This document shows positions 61,614 through 64,000 of a DNA stretch of 64,000 nucleotides, one piece after another (within the stretch, counting starts at the first letter, position 1; the number at the start of each line of letters is the position of its first letter). This stretch comes from Sphingomonas sp. 1F27F7B (GTDB lineage: Bacteria > Pseudomonadota > Alphaproteobacteria > Sphingomonadales > Sphingomonadaceae): positions 1-64,000 of the forward strand of contig NZ_SCMK01000009.1 of the NCBI RefSeq assembly GCF_005503355.1. Reading direction: 5' to 3'. The position numbers were made by a program, and so were the translations under genes. A model generated the notes under the pieces. That model saw nothing but the letters and a program-made list of their open reading frames with translations, was not told where the DNA came from and did no database searches.

Positions 61614-62180
61614 ATGTATCATCCCGATCTGATCCGCCATCCGGACAGCTGCCCCGCCCTTGTGCTCAACGCCGATTATACGCCCCTGAGCTATTATCCG
61701 CTGAGCGTGTGGCCCTGGCAGACGGCGGTCAAGGCGCTGTTCCTCGAACGGGTGGACGTCGTCTCCTACTACGAACGGGAAGTGCGAAGTCCCAGCGCGA
61801 GGCTGAAGCTTCCTTCGGTCATCGCGCTCAAACAATATGTGAAGCCTTCGCAATTCCCCGCCTTCACGCGTTTCAATCTCTTCCTTCGCGACAAATTCTC
61901 CTGCCAATATTGCGGCAGCCATCGCGACCTCACCTTCGACCATGTCATTCCCCGCGCCCAGGGCGGGCGCACCACCTGGGAAAATGTCGCCACCGCCTGC
62001 GCGCCGTGCAACCTCAAGAAGGGCGGGCGCACTCCGCAACAGGCCGCGATGCCCCTCTATCTCCAGCCGATCCGGCCGACCAGTTGGCAGCTCCAGGAGC
62101 ACGGCCGGCGCTTCCCCCCCAATTATCTCCACGAGACCTGGCGCGACTGGCTCTACTGGGACGTCGAGCTGCTGGCCTAG
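61614..62180 (+). CDS. HNH endonuclease
   Basis: A 188-residue HNH protein. CQYCG (near 100-104) and CAPCNLKKGGR (near 139) make the zinc-ribbon; DHVIPRAQGGRTTWENVATACAP contains the D-H...N...H-type catalytic core. The N-terminal 90 residues (ALVLNADYTPLSYYPLSVWPW, ALKQYVKPSQFPAFTRFN) are typical of the stand-alone chromosomal HNH proteins of alpha- and other proteobacteria; the role (repair, restriction or homing) is unclear. The TAG stop is formed by the CTAG that opens element E. Confidence 0.9.
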   Translation: MYHPDLIRHPDSCPALVLNADYTPLSYYPLSVWPWQTAVKALFLERVDVVSYYEREVRSPSARLKLPSVIALKQYVKPSQFPAFTRFNLFLRDKFSCQYCGSHRDLTFDHVIPRAQGGRTTWENVATACAPCNLKKGGRTPQQAAMPLYLQPIRPTSWQLQEHGRRFPPNYLHETWRDWLYWDVELLA

Positions 62181-62269
62181 GGTGAGAACCCAAACAAGTA
62201 TCTGATTTTCCGTCGTCGTCCCCGCGCAGGCGGGGATGACGATTGAAGGAATATGAGTCCCCAACCTAG
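62177..62269. mobile_element. Short copy E of the CTAG-bounded palindromic element (93 bp)
   Basis: Same ends as the 51942 copy (CTAGGGTGAGAACCCAAAC.. and ..GAGTCCCCAACCTAG) but with one hairpin (CCCCGCGCAGGCGGGG) instead of two; the centre and second arm are missing, as after recombination between the two arms. The first CTAG gives the HNH gene its stop. Directly to the right is another small GTCATCC/GGATGAC pair (62294-62322). Confidence 0.88.
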
Positions 62270-62293
62270 GCGCGTCCAGCTATCCGCATTCCC

Positions 62294-62322
62294 CGTCATC
62301 CTTGACTCAAGCCGGGATGACG
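62294..62322. repeat. Small REP-like palindrome
   Basis: CGTCATCC (62294-62301) and GGATGACG (62315-62322) are complementary, the same core as in the large elements and in the 55670 copy. Confidence 0.55.
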
Positions 62323-62378
62323 AGCTCGTTTGGCGACGCTAGCATTCCCCGCGACAACTGACTCGCAGGGGAACGGGC

Positions 62379-63965
62379 ATGAGCGGCTTCACCATCGACC
62401 GGCGCACGGCGCTGGCACTTTCGCTGGGCGGCGCCAGCGCGCTGGCGTTCCCGCGGCTGGCCCTTGCGGCTGAACTGGACGAAGCCGCGGTCGATGCGAT
62501 CGTCCAGCCCTTCATGGCCGCGTTCGAGACGCCGGGCATCGCCGTGGCGATCGTCCGCCCGGGGGCGCCTGCCTTCGTCAAGGGCTATGGCGTGCGCACG
62601 CTCGGCAAGCCGGGCGCGGTGGACGTGCACACGCGCTTCGGCATCGCTTCCCATTCCAAGGCGTTCACCGCCGCCGCGCTGGCGCTGCTCGTCGACGCAG
62701 GCAAGCTCGGCTGGGAAGACCCGGTGGTGAAGCACCTCCCCGAGTTCCGCATGTCCGATCCCGCGGTCACGCAGATGATGACAGTGCGCGACCTGCTGGT
62801 GCACCGCTCCGGCCTGCCGCTCGGCGCGGGCGACCTGATGTTCTTCCCCGCCGGGAGCCATGTCGCCGCCGACGTGCTCAACGCGCTGCCCCATCTTAAG
62901 CCGGCGCGCGGCTTCCGGGCCGGCTATGACTATGACAACATCCTCTACATCGTCGCCGGGCTGCTGATCGAGCGCGTGGCCGGCATGGCCTGGGACAAGT
63001 TCGTCGAGGCCCGGCTGTTCGCGCCGCTCGGCATGGCGGATGCGGTGGGATCGCGCGGCTCGCTCCATACCGATAATGTCGCCGGCCGGCATGCGCGGCT
63101 CGGGCCGCCGGTGCGCGGGATCGGCAAGCTGGAAGTGGTGCAGCCCGACGAGGGCGCGATGGTCGACGCCGCCGGCGGGATCAACGCCAGCATCGCCGAC
63201 ATGGCAAAGTGGCTGCAGGTACAGCTGGCGCAGGGCAAGCTGCCCGACGGCAAGCAGCTCTGGTCGCCCGAACAGGCGAAGGAGATGTGGAAGCCGCAGA
63301 CGATAACCTCGGCAAGCGACGGGCCAACCGAGAACAATCCGACCCGGCCGGTGCTCGCCGCCTATGCGCTCGGCTGGTTCGTGCAGGACTATCGCGGGCT
63401 GCGGATGATCCAGCACAGCGGCGGACTGTCGGGCCAGGTCACCTATAGCGGCATGCTCCCGTCGCGCGGCATCGGCGTCTCGGTGCTGAGCAATGTCGAG
63501 GAGAGCGTCTCCGCCGCGATCCGCAACGCGATCCTCGACCGGCTGATCGACGCCCCGGCCTTCGACTGGGTATCGAGCTACCGCACGCGCCAGAAGGCGG
63601 CACAGGACGAAGCGCTGGCAAGCGTCGAGGGCGGCGTGGACAAGGCGCCGGCCGGCGCGCCCTCGCTGCCGCTCGCCCGCTATGCGGGCCGCTATCGCGA
63701 CCCCTGGTACGGCGATGTGGTGGTCAGCCAGAAGGGCGGCAAACTGTGGATCGACTTCGTGCCCACCCCGGTCTTCAAGAGCGTGCTCGAGCCCTGGGGC
63801 CCGGACGCCTTCCGCACCCGCTTCGCCAAGGACGCCGGCGAGGACGCCGTGGTCAGCTTCGAGATCAAGGACGGCAAGGTCACCGGCGTGGCGATGAAGC
63901 CGCTCTCGCCGCTCGCCGACTTCAGCTACGACTATCAGCACCTCGCCTTCGTGCCGGTGCCGTAA
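62379..63965 (+). CDS. Serine hydrolase, class C beta-lactamase-like, with C-terminal DUF3471
   Basis: A 528-residue exported enzyme (twin-arginine-like start DRRTALALSLGGASALAF, cut near 31). S91-H-S-K94 is the nucleophile motif, Y185-D-N187 the YxN motif and HSGGLSGQ the KTG-equivalent. This is the pattern of esterases/DD-peptidases rather than true beta-lactamases. A C-terminal beta-domain (about 415-525; RYAGRYRDPWYGDVVVSQKGGKLW) matches DUF3471. Substrate unknown. It starts after the element cluster with ATG and GCAGGGG in front. Confidence 0.9.
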   Translation: MSGFTIDRRTALALSLGGASALAFPRLALAAELDEAAVDAIVQPFMAAFETPGIAVAIVRPGAPAFVKGYGVRTLGKPGAVDVHTRFGIASHSKAFTAAALALLVDAGKLGWEDPVVKHLPEFRMSDPAVTQMMTVRDLLVHRSGLPLGAGDLMFFPAGSHVAADVLNALPHLKPARGFRAGYDYDNILYIVAGLLIERVAGMAWDKFVEARLFAPLGMADAVGSRGSLHTDNVAGRHARLGPPVRGIGKLEVVQPDEGAMVDAAGGINASIADMAKWLQVQLAQGKLPDGKQLWSPEQAKEMWKPQTITSASDGPTENNPTRPVLAAYALGWFVQDYRGLRMIQHSGGLSGQVTYSGMLPSRGIGVSVLSNVEESVSAAIRNAILDRLIDAPAFDWVSSYRTRQKAAQDEALASVEGGVDKAPAGAPSLPLARYAGRYRDPWYGDVVVSQKGGKLWIDFVPTPVFKSVLEPWGPDAFRTRFAKDAGEDAVVSFEIKDGKVTGVAMKPLSPLADFSYDYQHLAFVPVP

Positions 63966-64000
63966 TCAACTGTATTATTGTAGTAACACAGATGCTGCGC
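63966..64000. other. Short tail, no gene
   Basis: AT-rich end of the window, 35 bp, too short to assign. Confidence 0.4.

Noticed and set aside
62379..63965. Antibiotic-resistance beta-lactamase
   Set aside because: The motifs fit the wide serine hydrolase family with DUF3471; class C signatures specific for cephalosporinases (KTG) are not present.

Overview
The window is GC-rich chromosomal DNA from an alphaproteobacterium, most likely Sphingomonas or a close relative in Sphingomonadales. Pointers are the protein types (CC_3452-type secreted protein, class I PHA synthase with phasin, single Rsh enzyme, TonB receptor with a DUF6607 partner), very tight gene packing with many 4-bp start/stop overlaps, frequent GTG/TTG starts, and dispersed GTCATCCCC-type palindromes. 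This assignment is inferred from content, not from a search. I see no rRNA, tRNA, CRISPR array, prophage, integrase or intact transposase gene.

Layout. 1-5.2 kb: end of an HhH-domain gene next to a perfect inverted repeat at the window edge, a tadA / CorC-family / small membrane protein group, rpmB, a lipoprotein and a phytase-like secreted protein. 5.4-9.4 kb (minus): a periplasmic-type molybdopterin oxidoreductase large subunit coupled to hemH and phbB. 9.6-12.8 kb (plus): lgt, MidA/NDUFAF7-like methyltransferase, GNAT and pgeF, each overlapping the next. 13-21 kb: a PLP trans-sulfuration-type enzyme, a secreted TPR protein with a CxxCH motif, a CE2-like esterase, a CoA-transferase and a GH92 alpha-mannosidase. 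21-25 kb: an alpha/beta hydrolase with murA, a Crp/Fnr regulator, clpS. 25-27.7 kb: phasin and phaC with clustered palindromes between them; phbB at 5.4-6.1 kb supplies the monomer for this PHA system. 27.8-34.5 kb: aminotransferase, TSUP exporter, thioesterase, HxlR regulator, CC_3452 protein, rsh, YdeI/DUF1905 protein. 34.6-41.2 kb: a di-heme peroxidase-type lipoprotein facing a beta-propeller lipoprotein, then a haem-type TonB receptor operon behind a Fur-like box. 41.6-45.8 kb: GtrB-like transferase, methyltransferase, GtrA-like flippase and a large GT-C-like membrane protein, probably a surface-glycan decoration locus. 45.8-51 kb (minus): argB, a small protein, yggT, yggU, folD, a secreted protein, marC, plus a DUF1176 protein. 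51-64 kb: 3-hydroxyacyl-CoA dehydrogenase, tandem-PilZ protein, nucleoside transporter, queuosine-precursor transporter, egtB-egtD, PduO-type adenosyltransferase, a methyltransferase, LysE exporter, HIG1-type protein, gluQRS, HNH nuclease and a class C beta-lactamase-like hydrolase.

Most unusual content. (1) A family of about 200-bp non-coding elements bounded by CTAG, each containing two inverted REP-like hairpins. There are three full copies, one 93-bp derivative and one degenerate copy. In every intact copy a terminal CTAG supplies the TAG stop codon of the adjacent gene; in the copy at 51942-52142 both ends do so, for two convergent genes. (2) A different 132-bp palindromic element sits inside gluQRS exactly in frame and adds 44 residues. 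(3) Nested PhaR-like palindromes lie between phaC and the phasin gene. Most of the rest is ordinary chromosomal housekeeping.
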